This document shows positions 1 to 11,257 of a DNA stretch of 64,000 bases, piece after piece; position 1 is the stretch's first letter, and every line of letters starts with the position of its first letter. Origin of the DNA: Scylla paramamosain (taxonomy: Eukaryota; Arthropoda; Malacostraca; Decapoda; Portunidae); contig NW_026973671.1 in the NCBI RefSeq assembly GCF_035594125.1, forward strand, positions 1,381,001-1,445,000, given 5' to 3'. Below the pieces are notes generated by a model. That model was given only the letters and a program-made list of their open reading frames with translations, was not told where the DNA came from and did no database searches. Made by a program: the position numbers and the translations under genes.

Positions 1-35
<35 letters not shown>
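1..35. repeat. (CT)n microsatellite, cut by window edge
   Basis: A pure CT dinucleotide run occupies the left edge of the window, so its full length is unknown. Confidence 0.97.
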
Positions 36-39
<4 letters not shown>

Positions 40-139
40 ACAATGTTCAAAGAAATACAATATAAAGTAGATGGACATATACATTTTCGGAAGGATTAAC
101 AGGAATGGTTATGTTACAATGTTGGGCACAGGGTTAGAT

Positions 140-222
<83 letters not shown>

Positions 223-381
223 ACCACATTTTTTTCCGTTCCAAATATTAGTTCTGTTGTTCAATTTTCTTGGTATGGTCTCTGAAATAGATTGTTCGTA
301 TTTTTTGTTTTGCTAAACGGATCATTTTGATATGAGATGGTTATTGTCTGTACGCTGTGTGGGTGATGGTGTTTGTTGTTG

Positions 382-413
<32 letters not shown>

Positions 414-784
414 GGTGGTGTTTATTTAAATTTTCCTCAGCGCGTCTTCGTACTTAAAAAAAAAAAATAATAATAAAAAAATAAGGAAAAACTAAGGTGA
501 TTTAAGCTATCGTAATCTAGGCTGACGTGGCACTTTTATCCCCTGCGAAAGGTGTCTGAGGTGGCTGGTGGTGGAAAAATTTTGTTGCATTTATATAGAT
601 TTTTTTTTTTTTTTTGTACGGTGAGCAATCTAATATAAAAAAAAAAATGGTTTCTGTATGGCTGGTGGAGGGACGTGTTCTCTTTACATCTATGCTTCCG
701 TTCTGAGCGGTACGTTTACTACACTTTCTTAGAACATAAAAAAAAAAAAAAAACATATAAGAAAACAATGGAAGCTGCAAGAGC
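36..784. other. Non-coding stretch with simple repeats
   Basis: Holds a CT array at 143-219, a GTT-then-GGT array at 371-420, and several A or T homopolymers near 457-482, 601-615, 639-648 and 738-753. No frame here resembles a protein; the frame through the CT array is only an SL repeat. Confidence 0.8.
143..219. repeat. (CT)n microsatellite
   Basis: About 38 uninterrupted CT units. Confidence 0.97.
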
Positions 785-1011
785 CCGAAACGATAATTAC
801 TCCCAGTGAGGTCTAAAGCACTGTTCAGGGGGTGCTGTGAACTTATCATTAAACCCAGCTGTGACCTCACTGAACGTTTCCCTTTTGTGTCTCACAACAC
901 AAGGGGGCAGTCACAGCCTGCCCTCTAAAGACAACTCTCTTCTTCCACACAAAACTACAAGCACCTAATAACACCAGATCTAAAGATCTAAGATCTAGTT
1001 TTCAATCTGTA

Positions 1012-3747
1012 GAACACCACCTCTCCTTTTCTAAACCTCATCTTCTTTTCCTCACTGAAACTCAGGTGTCTGAGGCAACTGACAGTAGCCCCTTTTCTGT
1101 TCCCTCCTACTTTCTCTATCCTCATTTTCGATCCAAAGCTGGATGCTGCGTTTATGTGCGCAATGACTTAACCTGCTCTCGTGCCCACGCTCTTGAATCT
1201 TCCGAGTTTTCCACCATCTGGCTACGACTACAGAGTAACTCTCAAACTAAATTTATTTGTGCTGTATACCTCTAACCTAACTCCTCTGACTATAAGAAAT
1301 TCTTTGACTACTTAACTTCCAAGGTGGAGCACATTCTGACCCTCTTCCCTTTTGCAGAGATCTCCATTCTTGGAGACTTCAATGTTCACCACCAGCTTTG
1401 GCTTTCCTCTCCCTTCACTGACCATCCTGGTGAACTAGCCTACAACTTTGCTATCCTCCACGACCTAGAGCAATTGATGTAACACCCTACTCGTATTCCT
1501 GACCGTCTTGGAGATACGCCCAACATTCTTGACCTTTTCCTGACCTCTAATCCTGCTTATGCTGTCACCCTTTCTTCTCCGTTGGGCTCCTCCGATCACA
1601 ATCTCATATCTGTATCTTGTCCTATCGCTCCAATCCCTCTTCAGGAATCCCCTAAGCGAAGGTGCCTCTGGCGTTTTGCCTCTGCTAGTTGGGGGGATCT
1701 GAAGAGATATTTTTCTGATTTTCCTTGGAATGAATACTGCTTCCGTGTCAGAGACCCGTCTCTGTGTGCTGAGCGCATAACAGAGGTGATAGTGTCTGGT
1801 ATGGAGGCGTACATTCCTCACTCATTTTCTCGTCCTAAACCTTCCAAACCTTGGTTTAACACAGCTTGTTCTCGTGCTATACTTGATAGAGAGGTGGCCC
1901 ACAAAAGGTACTTAAGCCTTCCATCACCAGAATCTCATGCACTTTATATTTCTGCCCGGAACCATGCCACGTCTGTTCTCCAACTAGCCAAAAACCAAAA
2001 AAAATAGAAAGTGTCAGAACCTTTCAAGATCTAACTCCCCTCGTGATTTCTGGCATCTAGCCAAAAATATTTTCAATAACTTTGCTTCTTCTTCTTTCCC
2101 TCCTTTATTTCAACCAGATGGCACCAGTGCTTTCACATTTATTTCTAAAGCTGAACTCTTCGCTCAAACCTTTGGTAAAAACTCTATCTTGGACGATTCT
2201 GGGCTTGTTCTTCCCTCTCCTCCACCCTCTGACTACTTCATGCCACGTATCAAAATTCTTCGCAATGATGTTTTTCATGCCCTCGCTGGCCTAAACCCTC
2301 GGAAGGCTTATGGACCTGATGGGGTCCCTCCAATTCTTCTCCGAAACTGTGCCTCCGTGCTTGCACCTTGCCTAGTCAAACTCTTTCAGCTCTGTCTGTC
2401 AACATCTACCTTTCCTTTTTGCTGGAAGTTTGCCTACATTCAACCTGTTCTTAAAAAGGATGACCGTTCTAATCCCTCAAACTACCGGCCTATTGCTTTA
2501 ATTTCCTGCCTATCTAAAGTTTTTGAAACTATCCTTAACAGGAAGATTCTTAAACATCTATCACTTCACAACCTTCTATCTGATCCCCAGTATGGGTTCC
2601 GTCAAGGCCGCTCTACTGGTGATCTTCTGGCTTTCCTTACTGAGTCTTGGTCATTCTCTTTTAGAGATTTTTGCTGTTGCCTTGGACATATCAAAAGCTT
2701 TTGATAGACTCTGGCACAAAGCTTTGATTTCCAAACTACCCTCCTACGGCTTCTATCCTTCTTTCTGTAACTTCATCTCAAGTTTCCTTTCTGACCGTTC
2801 TATTGCTACTGTGGTAGACGGTCACTGTTCTTCTCCTAAATCTATTAACAGGGGTGTTCCTCAGGGTTCTGTCCTGTCACCCATTCTCTTCTTATTATTC
2901 ATTAATGATCTTCTAAACCAAACTTCTTGTCCTATCCAGTCCTACGCAGATGATACCACCCTGCACTTTACCACGTCTTTTCATAGACGTCCAACCCTTC
3001 AGGAGGTAAACATTTCACGCAGGGAAGCCACAGAACGCTTGACTTCTGATCTTTCTAAAATCTCTGATTGGGGCAGAGCAAACTTGGTATTGTTCAATGC
3101 CTCAAAAACTCAATTCCTCCATCTATCAACTCGACACAACCTTCCAGACAACTATCCCCTCTTCTTCAATGACACTCAACTGTCCCCCTCTTCTACACTG
3201 AACATCCTCTGTCTGTCCTTTACTTATAATCTGAACTGGAAACTTCACATCTCATCTATAGCTAAAACAGCTTCTATGAAGTTAGGTGTTCTGAGACGTC
3301 TCCGCCAGTTTTTCTCACCCCCCCCCAGCTGCTAACTCTGTACAAGGGCCTTATCCGTCCATGTATGGAGTATGCTTCACATGTCTGGGTTCCACTCATA
3401 CTGCTCTTCTAGACAGGGTGGAATCAAAAACTTTTCGTCTCATCAACTCCTCTCCTCTAACTGACTGTCTTCAGCCTCTCTCTCACCGCCGCAATGTTGC
3501 ATCTCTAGTTATCTTCTACCGCTATTTTCATGCTAACTGCTCTTCTGATCTTGCTAACTGCATGCCTCCACTCCTCCCGCGGCCTCGCTGCACAAAACTT
3601 TCTTTCTTTCTTTTCTTTCTTTCTTTCTCTCATCCCTATTATGTCCACCTCTCTAACGCAAGAGTTAACCAGTATTCTCAATCATTCATCCCTTTCTCTG
3701 GTAAACTGTGGAACTCCCTGCCTGCTTCTGTATTTTCACGTTCCTAT
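1012..3747 (+). pseudogene. Endonuclease-reverse transcriptase, LINE family 1 copy A
   Basis: The remains of an apurinic-type endonuclease followed by a reverse transcriptase, which would nick DNA and copy the LINE RNA there. GDFN (near 1372), SDH (near 1590), NYRP, AFDRLWH, GVPQGSVLSP and YADD (2944-2955) are recognisable. The gene is dead. Stops arise at 1273-1275 (TCA to TAA) and 1480-1482 (CAA to TAA), there is a deletion around 1992-2005, and 11 bases are missing near 2669 (GETF in copy B). One G is missing near 3387 compared with the frame implied by flanking codons. A CTTT expansion follows near 3601-3635. The last codons lie beyond the BEL insertion at 11258-11315. Confidence 0.9.
3743..3747. 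repeat. Target-site duplication of BEL element, left
   Basis: CCTAT directly precedes the LTR start TGTAACATG. The same five bases follow the right LTR at 11258-11262. Unbroken copy B reads CCTATGACTTG at the equivalent place, which confirms the empty site. Five bases is usual for BEL/Pao integrase. Confidence 0.95.
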
Positions 3748-3939
3748 TGTAACATGATTATGCGCATGTTAAGTTAAGTTTATTTTACGTTCGTGCTACC
3801 CGTCAGTGGTATGGTTCCAATATTATTTGTTTTATTTCTCTTAATATACTTCTTATTGTATGCTGAACGAGTTTACACCAACTATGTATGTATTTGTCCG
3901 TAAATTGTGTATTTGATATTTGATGTGATAAAAATACTG

Positions 3940-3945
3940 TATAAG
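3940..3945 (+). promoter_or_regulatory. Possible TATA box in 5' LTR
   Basis: TATAAG in an AT-rich LTR segment. A start of transcription some 30 bases downstream would fall near 3970. No transcription evidence; the identical motif in the right LTR is at 10380-10385. Confidence 0.35.
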
Positions 3946-4768
3946 TAGACTACAATGGATTTGTTAAAGAGTATAGTTTATGCGGAGTGGCACACGGTTG
4001 TTGTGGAGGCCCGCGCGGCCTGATATAGACACTGACAGACAGGAGAGTGAGACAAGTGGAGACGGTTTGCTAGCTACGGGTCTCCCTCGTAGGACTCGGG
4101 AATAAGGTCGCCCCTCCTGTTCTATAGACTGTAAGTGTTATAACCTTTACATGATTATTGTTCAGGGTTATCTTCATAGTAGTTACAATTTGCTTCATGT
4201 GCTCAACATTATTTCTGTACCACTTGTTATCAATCATGGGTTATTAGTGCCTATGATTGTGTTTATTAAATTATACTAATCATATGATCAGGGAATGAGA
4301 TATTGACATGTCTGTGGTTTGTAGGGTTATGAAAGTGAGACGTCAGTGGATTACCTATCAATTATCAAAGCACCAGTGACGTATCCGGCTGTTGGGGATT
4401 CCACGCCATAGTATTTTCAACACAACTGACGCTGGCAATGTTGTGAGTGTTATGGTTATTGTGTATTTGTGTGATTTTTGTCATGCTATGATTTACAGTG
4501 ATATGTATGAGGATTTTCTGAGCTTTATAATGATGTGAGTCACACAGGGTATTTATCCATTGTTTGGGAGGTTTATCATATTGTGAACTGCAGAGATATT
4601 TTTGTGATTTCTGTACTTATTATACTATGAGGTACATGGGAACTATTCAAGGTCTGATCATGTTATGTAGTGATTATTTTTGTATTTTTAGTGTTTCTAC
4701 GCTCATATGATTTTACCATGATTTGGTATCGGGCTGATTTATCCTGGACCCACAGGTTGGAACGCTAC

Positions 4769-4774
4769 AATAAA
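4769..4774 (+). promoter_or_regulatory. AATAAA poly-A signal in 5' LTR
   Basis: Canonical hexamer 44 bases before the LTR end, followed by GT-rich sequence. Its twin in the right LTR (11209-11214) would end the transcript. Confidence 0.6.
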
Positions 4775-4817
4775 TGTTGCAACACATTGCTCGCCTGTGG
4801 ATTGCCCTAACGCTACA

Positions 4818-4837
4818 TTCCAACAACACCCACAACC
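4818..4837 (+). other. 20-bp leader between LTR and gag start
   Basis: Only 20 bases separate the LTR from the ATG. The primer-binding site should be here, but the sequence (starting TTCCAACAAC) lacks the usual TGG complement of a tRNA 3' CCA end. The ATG has a favourable CAACC upstream context. Confidence 0.6.
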
Positions 4838-7800
4838 ATGCCCAAGACGGAGGACCTTGAGCGCCGACGGAGACTACGAGGGACAGCCCGTGGAAAGCTA
4901 ACTAGGAAGTGTAACCTACTCTCTGAGCAAGTGAAGCAGGGTAAGCCATCTAGCATTATTGAGGATTATTATGAGGAAGTAAAGGACGCTTTTCGGGAAC
5001 TCGAGAGACGACACGAGGATGTGATGGACGCATTATGTGAGAGTGATCAAGAGGAGGAGGACTTTAATGGAAAACTTAAGAATGAAGAACAGTATATAGT
5101 TCAGGCAGAATTGTTGAAGACAGGTGCTTGTGAGACTTTATTACAGCTATGTAAAAAGGAAAAGGAGACAGCCTTAACAGATAGTGCAACTAAGGTTAAG
5201 GTGAAGCCAATAGAACCTCCTAAATTTGAAGGTGACATACGCCAATACCAGACATTTCGCAGCAACTATGATAAAATAATGACTGTCAATTATGGGGAAA
5301 ATGCCTTTGCCTTAAAACAGTGCTTATCAGGTGAAGCGCTAAGTGTAGTACATGGAGTAGATGATGATTACAAGGAAATGTTCCGTCGTCTTGACCAAAG
5401 GTATGCTGATCCAGTTAGATTGACAGATACTGTTATCAACCAACTGCAAGAATTAAAGCCAATTGCTGAAGGCAATACTGGTAAATTTGTAGAAACCGTG
5501 GAAGTCATAGAAAAGTGCTGGACTGACATGAGTAAAAATAATTTAGAAGTACAGATGTCCACTGTAATTGTGATAAGCTTAATTGAGAAAATACTTCCAC
5601 CCCAACAAAAAAGAGAGTGGACTAAGATCTACCAAAATCTGTCAAATAAAGTAAATGCTTTTCCTGAGTTGTTAAAGTATTTGAAGGAAGAAAAGAATGT
5701 CCTTGATTATATAGACAAAGATGTTCGTAAGAGGTCACATAATTCCAAGGCTACTGTTCATAGTGTAGAGGTAAAAGAGGATGACAGTCAAATTATGAGA
5801 ACATTGCAAAAGTTGCAACTTCAACAAGCAGAACATCAGGCTAACATGGAAAGTATAATGCAGAAGTTCACTCAAACACTATCTAGTGGGGGTTCACAGG
5901 TTGGACGTCATAGACAAAACTACGGAAACCCCAACTTTTGTTGGTATCACAATTCTGATTCGCACACTATCAGTCGCTGTAACACATTTCATAATTTGGA
6001 ACCCTCAAACAAGATGGAGGTTTTACGGAAGAACCATGTTTGTTTTCACTGTTTGGCAATGGGACACAGTTCTAAGGATTGTCAGGAAAAACGCAGTTGC
6101 TACATGAAGTTAGGAAATGGTAATGTTTGTGGTAAGCCACATCATCCGAGACTTCACTATTTGCTTTATCAAAATGATATTAATATTCACACCAACAAGT
6201 CAGATGGTTGTACTTTGCTGATGATTGGTCAAGTTAACTGTAAAGATGACTCATTAGTAACTCTTTTTGATCCCGGCAGTACAAGTAGCTTGGTGACTCA
6301 TCGCAAAGCACGGGACTTAGGATTATGTGGCACACCATATAACATCACTATGACAACAGTTGGAAATGTAAGTGATACTGTATTCACTAAAATGTATAAA
6401 ATGCCTCTTGTAGATGAGACAGGTAAACAATATTTAATACAATGTGTAGGAATGGATGAAATCACTTCAGAAGTTAATCCAGTCCCTATGGACATAATTC
6501 TTTCTCAGTTAGGAGTTTCTCAGTCAATGCATATTTTCCGTCCTCATGGGAGAGTTGATCTTTTGATTGGTGCTGACAGTTGTGACATCATTCCTACAAC
6601 TGTTAAAACTGTAGGGAAATTGCAACTCATGAAAGGTCCCTTCGGCTATTGTGTCAGAGGATCGCACCCAGAACTCAAAAATGAATATACAGAGCACTAT
6701 GTGGCTCAAGTAAACCACATGTCCTTAACATCTAACACTTTTGAAATTCAAGGGGAGATCTGTAGAACTTTTAAGGAGGATATAGATAATTTGTTTGCAA
6801 TGGATCACCTAGGCACAAATTGTAGACCCAAATGTACCAATTGCATTAACTGTAAAGACTGCAATAGAGAGACGCACATAACTGTAAAGGAAGAAGAAGA
6901 AATGAAATTGATTCTCAGTGGACTTGAATATCAGGAGAAAGAGAAGACCTGGACTGTACATTACCCTTGGATTAAAGATCCACATCATTTGCCGAATAAT
7001 TTTGGGGTAGCACTAATGAAACTTAAAGGTACGGAAAAGCGACTGAAGAAGTTGGGCAGTAGGTCAACAGAAAATTACAAGGTACAAATTGATGACATGT
7101 TAAAGAGAGGTGTTGCTAGAAAACTAAATAGGGAGGAGTTAAATTGGTACAAAGGTCCAGTGCACTATTTGTCTCATCATGAGGTGTTGAAACAAAGTTC
7201 AGCTTCCACCCCTACTCGCATTGTATTTAATGCTTCTGCCTCATATAATGGTCATGTGCTGAATAATTATTGGGCTAAGGGTCCCAATGTAATGAACAGT
7301 CTTTTTGGTCTTTTACTTAGATTCAGAGAAGGTTCCATAGCATTTGTTGGAGATATAGCCAAGATGTTTAATAGCATCAGGTTATCTGAATTTGACAGTC
7401 ACGTACACAGGTTTCTTTGGCGAGACTTTGAGGATCGGGCCCCAGACCACTATGCCCTCACAGCAGTTCCCTTTGGAGACATTTGTAGTCCGGCTATTGC
7501 TATACTTGCTATGAGACAAACAGCTGAGAAATGCAAGGAGGAATTCCCTGAAGCAGCCAACGTAATTGTGCAAGATAGTTACATGGATGATATCATACAT
7601 AGCATGAATGATACAGAGAAGGCTAGTCAGATCATAAAGGATGTTGAGCTTATTCTGAACCGTGGAAACTTTCACATGAAGGAGTGGATCATAAGTGGGA
7701 AGACCCAAGTTGGAAATGATGTGGACTTGTCAGGTATACCAGGAGAAAAGGTTCTGGGATTAGTATGGAACCCTGTAGAAGATGAAATAAGTTTCAAGAT

Positions 7801-10159
7801 GAAAATGAAAAGTACGTGTAAACAGACTTGCAGTGTTGAAGTTAAGAGTAATTCCGATGAACCACAAAATCCACTAACTAAAAGAAAGGCTCTTAGTTAC
7901 ATATCAACAATATTTGATCCCATGGGGTTTGTTACACCAGTGACTTTACGTGGTAAACTGTTGATGAGACAAATCATTGAGTACATTGATGAGAATGGAC
8001 GGAAATTAGACTGGGATGATCCTTTACCTGAGGAATTTATAGGGAAATGGTACAAATTCTGTCATGATATGCATGAATTGGGAACTATTAAATTGCCTAG
8101 ATGCATTTGTAATGCTGAATTAGTTGAACCAACCCTGATACTGTTTAATGATGCGAGCACCCTAGCATATTCTGCGTGTGCTTATGCACGTTGGCGTGTT
8201 GGGAAAGATAAGTATCAATCAAAGCTACTTGCAGCCAAAAGCAGACTCGCACCAATTAAGACACAGACTATTCCCAGACTGGAGTTGTCCAGTGCAGTTC
8301 TTAGTGTTCGCCTCCGCAATACAATAATGAACGAAACTAACATCAGATTTGATCATGTTCACCACTTTACTGACTCTGAGATTGTGCTTTCACAAATAAC
8401 AAAACACAATATTAAGGCTGGAACTTATGTTGCAAATAGAATTGTAGAAATAAAAGAAAGCTCCTTGAGTAATGAATGGCACTGGATCTCGACTGAAGTA
8501 AACATAGCTGACCTAATGACCCGTTCAAGTAAATTTGTTGATATGGGTCCAACGTCATGCTGGCAGTGTGGACCCACTTTCTTAGAATTACCATTTTCTC
8601 AATGGCCCATGAAGTCAATCTCTCCAACACCAGAGATAAAGTCCATCATTAACACAGCTGAAGTAAACAACTGGCATATTAATGACTGCAATATGTTTGA
8701 CATAGACAGATTTAATTCATACCGCAAAATTATAGGAGTCACTGCAAGAGTTTTGAATGCCCTTCATGCGCGTTCTTTCAAGGGAATCCTGGCATCACCA
8801 ACAGTAGATCAACTTAAACAAGCAGAAATATTATGGATCAAAAGAGCCCAGATTTCTTTAACAGACAACTGGGAAAAAAGGTTCAAGCGGTTAGGTCCAT
8901 TTTGTAAGGATGGAATAATATATGTAGGATCAAGAATTGCTGCATGGCTGAAGAATAATTACAATAATGAAGCTTTCATTCTACTTCCCACTAAACATAG
9001 ACTCACAGAGGTGTGCATTAAGGATATTCATGATAAAGACCATGGAGGGATTGAATCTACTCTATGTAAACTACAGGCTAAATTTTGGATTCCTCAAGCT
9101 AGAAAGTTAATCAAATCAGTTAAATCTCGCTGCGTGACATGCAGACGTTTAGAAAAACAAGTGATTGGACAAAGCATGGGACCAGTACCAGAAGAAAGGT
9201 TGAAACCTTCACCTCCCTTTTACCATTCTGCTCTTGATCTATTTGGCCCATTAATGATTAAGGATACAGTCAAAGGAAGATGTAAAAAAAAGGTGTATGG
9301 TGTTGTAGTAAATTGTCTCAGCACAAGAGCATCATATGTTGACTTAGTAGAAGGGTATGATACTGACAGTCTCATCACTACTCTTCGTAGGTTTACAGCC
9401 ATCAGAGGCTTCCCTCACTCAATGTATTCCGACCATGGTTCACAACTCAAATTGGCAAGTAAAGAAGTTTGTTTCTTGACTCAAGACCAGGAAAAATTAT
9501 CACAATTTAGCCGAGAAGGCGGTATGGAGTGGAAATTTACAAAATCTGCTGATGCTCCATGGGAGAATGGGTGCTCAGAAGCTATGGTAAAATTGGTGAA
9601 GAGAGTTATGACCAGAGTAATAGGTGACAGTACATTGACATTTGGTGAATTACAATCAGCAATGTTTGAGATTGCAAATATGTTGAACGAGAGACCAATA
9701 GGTATGAAAAATGGTTCAGACTGTACTAAGGGATCTTATCTTTGTCCAAATGATCTAATACTAGGGCGTGCAAGTGTACACACACCAGAAGGTGTATTTG
9801 ACAGCAGTACAAACACAAGGACTCGCCAAAGGTTCATCAATGCAATTGTAAAATCCTTCTGGAAGAAATGGATGATGCATTATTTTTCAACATTAATTGT
9901 ACAACAAAAATGGCATTGTGAGAAAAGAAATCTCCGAGTGGGAGATATTGTTTTGGTGCAGGATAGTAATAATTTGAAAGGGCATTGGAAACTTGCTGAA
10001 GTGTGTCAAGTTTTACCGAGTTCTGATGGTAAGGTTAGAGATGTACAAATTAGATACAAGTTACAAAGCGGAAATAGCATGTATAAGGGTCATCAAGATA
10101 TAAAGGTTAACAGATCTGTCCACAAACTTGTGTTGATACTTCCGATCGAAGAACAATAA
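4838..10159 (+). CDS. BEL/Pao gag-pol polyprotein, 1773 aa
   Basis: One uninterrupted frame encodes capsid, protease, reverse transcriptase, RNase H and integrase, which package, copy and integrate the element. Order: charged coiled N-terminus; DUF1759-like gag about 127-270; a CX2HX4HX4C finger (C368, H371, H376, C381); a CX2CX4HX4C knuckle (C402, C405, H410, C415); DUF1758-like aspartic protease with DPGS (D478); the Cys-rich stretch typical of Pao/BEL (C662 to C675); reverse transcriptase with YMDD at 915-918; RNase H with D1105; integrase with a His/Cys zinc site and D1467, D1532, E1581; and a DUF5641-like C-terminus. The start is the first ATG after the LTR. No stop or frameshift was seen. 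The protease has Pro where Ser or Thr is usual. Domain names rest on motif recall, not a search. Confidence 0.96.
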   Translation: MPKTEDLERRRRLRGTARGKLTRKCNLLSEQVKQGKPSSIIEDYYEEVKDAFRELERRHEDVMDALCESDQEEEDFNGKLKNEEQYIVQAELLKTGACETLLQLCKKEKETALTDSATKVKVKPIEPPKFEGDIRQYQTFRSNYDKIMTVNYGENAFALKQCLSGEALSVVHGVDDDYKEMFRRLDQRYADPVRLTDTVINQLQELKPIAEGNTGKFVETVEVIEKCWTDMSKNNLEVQMSTVIVISLIEKILPPQQKREWTKIYQNLSNKVNAFPELLKYLKEEKNVLDYIDKDVRKRSHNSKATVHSVEVKEDDSQIMRTLQKLQLQQAEHQANMESIMQKFTQTLSSGGSQVGRHRQNYGNPNFCWYHNSDSHTISRCNTFHNLEPSNKMEVLRKNHVCFHCLAMGHSSKDCQEKRSCYMKLGNGNVCGKPHHPRLHYLLYQNDINIHTNKSDGCTLLMIGQVNCKDDSLVTLFDPGSTSSLVTHRKARDLGLCGTPYNITMTTVGNVSDTVFTKMYKMPLVDETGKQYLIQCVGMDEITSEVNPVPMDIILSQLGVSQSMHIFRPHGRVDLLIGADSCDIIPTTVKTVGKLQLMKGPFGYCVRGSHPELKNEYTEHYVAQVNHMSLTSNTFEIQGEICRTFKEDIDNLFAMDHLGTNCRPKCTNCINCKDCNRETHITVKEEEEMKLILSGLEYQEKEKTWTVHYPWIKDPHHLPNNFGVALMKLKGTEKRLKKLGSRSTENYKVQIDDMLKRGVARKLNREELNWYKGPVHYLSHHEVLKQSSASTPTRIVFNASASYNGHVLNNYWAKGPNVMNSLFGLLLRFREGSIAFVGDIAKMFNSIRLSEFDSHVHRFLWRDFEDRAPDHYALTAVPFGDICSPAIAILAMRQTAEKCKEEFPEAANVIVQDSYMDDIIHSMNDTEKASQIIKDVELILNRGNFHMKEWIISGKTQVGNDVDLSGIPGEKVLGLVWNPVEDEISFKMKMKSTCKQTCSVEVKSNSDEPQNPLTKRKALSYISTIFDPMGFVTPVTLRGKLLMRQIIEYIDENGRKLDWDDPLPEEFIGKWYKFCHDMHELGTIKLPRCICNAELVEPTLILFNDASTLAYSACAYARWRVGKDKYQSKLLAAKSRLAPIKTQTIPRLELSSAVLSVRLRNTIMNETNIRFDHVHHFTDSEIVLSQITKHNIKAGTYVANRIVEIKESSLSNEWHWISTEVNIADLMTRSSKFVDMGPTSCWQCGPTFLELPFSQWPMKSISPTPEIKSIINTAEVNNWHINDCNMFDIDRFNSYRKIIGVTARVLNALHARSFKGILASPTVDQLKQAEILWIKRAQISLTDNWEKRFKRLGPFCKDGIIYVGSRIAAWLKNNYNNEAFILLPTKHRLTEVCIKDIHDKDHGGIESTLCKLQAKFWIPQARKLIKSVKSRCVTCRRLEKQVIGQSMGPVPEERLKPSPPFYHSALDLFGPLMIKDTVKGRCKKKVYGVVVNCLSTRASYVDLVEGYDTDSLITTLRRFTAIRGFPHSMYSDHGSQLKLASKEVCFLTQDQEKLSQFSREGGMEWKFTKSADAPWENGCSEAMVKLVKRVMTRVIGDSTLTFGELQSAMFEIANMLNERPIGMKNGSDCTKGSYLCPNDLILGRASVHTPEGVFDSSTNTRTRQRFINAIVKSFWKKWMMHYFSTLIVQQKWHCEKRNLRVGDIVLVQDSNNLKGHWKLAEVCQVLPSSDGKVRDVQIRYKLQSGNSMYKGHQDIKVNRSVHKLVLILPIEEQ

Positions 10160-10176
10160 TTTTAATTCTTTTTCTT

Positions 10177-10187
10177 GGGGTGGGGAG
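10177..10187 (+). promoter_or_regulatory. Polypurine tract before 3' LTR
   Basis: GGGGTGGGGAG abuts the right LTR, broken by one T, where plus-strand DNA synthesis would be primed. It lies 18 bases after the gag-pol stop. Confidence 0.75.
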
Positions 10188-11257
10188 TGTAACATGATTA
10201 TGCGCATGTTAAGTTAAGTTTATTTTACGTTCGTGCTACCCGTCAGTGGTATGGTTCCAATATTATTTGTTTTATTTCTCTTAATATACTTCTTATTGTA
10301 TGCTGAACGAGTTTACACCAACTATGTATGTATTTGTCCGTAAATTGTGTATTTGATATTTGATGTGATAAAAATACTGTATAAGTAGACTACAATGGAT
10401 TTGTTAAAGAGTATAGTTTATGCGGAGTGGCACACGGTTGTTGTGGAGGCCCGCGCGGCCTGATATAGACACTGACAGACAGGAGAGTGAGACAAGTGGA
10501 GACGGTTTGCTAGCTACGGGTCTCCCTCGTAGGACTCGGGAATAAGGTCGCCCCTCCTGTTCTATAGACTGTAAGTGTTATAACCTTTACATGATTATTG
10601 TTCAGGGTTATCTTCATAGTAGTTACAATTTGCTTCATGTGCTCAACATTATTTCTGTACCACTTGTTATCAATCATGGGTTATTAGTGCCTATGATTGT
10701 GTTTATTAAATTATACTAATCATATGATCAGGGAATGAGATATTGACATGTCTGTGGTTTGTAGGGTTATGAAAGTGAGACGTCAGTGGATTACCTATCA
10801 ATTATCAAAGCACCAGTGACGTATCCGGCTGTTGGGGATTCCACGCCATAGTATTTTCAACACAACTGACGCTGGCAATGTTGTGAGTGTTATGGTTATT
10901 GTGTATTTGTGTGATTTTTGTCATGCTATGATTTACAGTGATATGTATGAGGATTTTCTGAGCTTTATAATGATGTGAGTCACACAGGGTATTTATCCAT
11001 TGTTTGGGAGGTTTATCATATTGTGAACTGCAGAGATATTTTTGTGATTTCTGTACTTATTATACTATGAGGTACATGGGAACTATTCAAGGTCTGATCA
11101 TGTTATGTAGTGATTATTTTTGTATTTTTAGTGTTTCTACGCTCATATGATTTTACCATGATTTGGTATCGGGCTGATTTATCCTGGACCCACAGGTTGG
11201 AACGCTACAATAAATGTTGCAACACATTGCTCGCCTGTGGATTGCCCTAACGCTACA
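10188..11257 (+). repeat. 3' LTR of BEL/Pao element
   Basis: 1,070 bp, same length and, by eye, the same sequence as 3748-4817. It carries AATAAA at 11209-11214. Confidence 0.95.

Larger units (their letters stand above)
3748..4817 (+). repeat. 5' LTR of BEL/Pao element
   Basis: Begins TGTAAC and ends GCTACA, that is, TG...CA. It contains a possible TATA box (TATAAG, 3940-3945) and AATAAA at 4769-4774 near the right end. If those are the promoter and poly-A signals, R would be about 800 bases and U5 very short. It is unusually long for an LTR and carries splice-like motifs (see findings). Confidence 0.95.
3748..11257 (+). mobile_element. Complete BEL/Pao LTR retrotransposon
   Basis: A 7,510-bp element with 1,070-bp LTRs (3748-4817 and 10188-11257), a single gag-pol frame (4838-10159), a G-rich purine tract before the right LTR, and a perfect CCTAT target duplication. 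Reading line by line I found no difference between the two LTRs. As the LTRs are identical at insertion, this implies a recent event. There is no second frame and no envelope-like gene. The element may still be autonomous, which is an inference from intactness only. Confidence 0.96.

Noticed and set aside
1465..1821. Minus-strand frames opposite the LINE family 1 endonuclease (also near 25347, 58186 and 61942)
   Set aside because: They repeat in every copy because they are the antisense of the real gene; no independent motif.
5368..9402. Minus-strand frames inside the BEL gag-pol
   Set aside because: Antisense shadows of the intact polyprotein.
10160..10187. Envelope gene or third frame in the BEL element
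   Set aside because: Only 28 bases separate the gag-pol stop from the right LTR, so there is no room for one.
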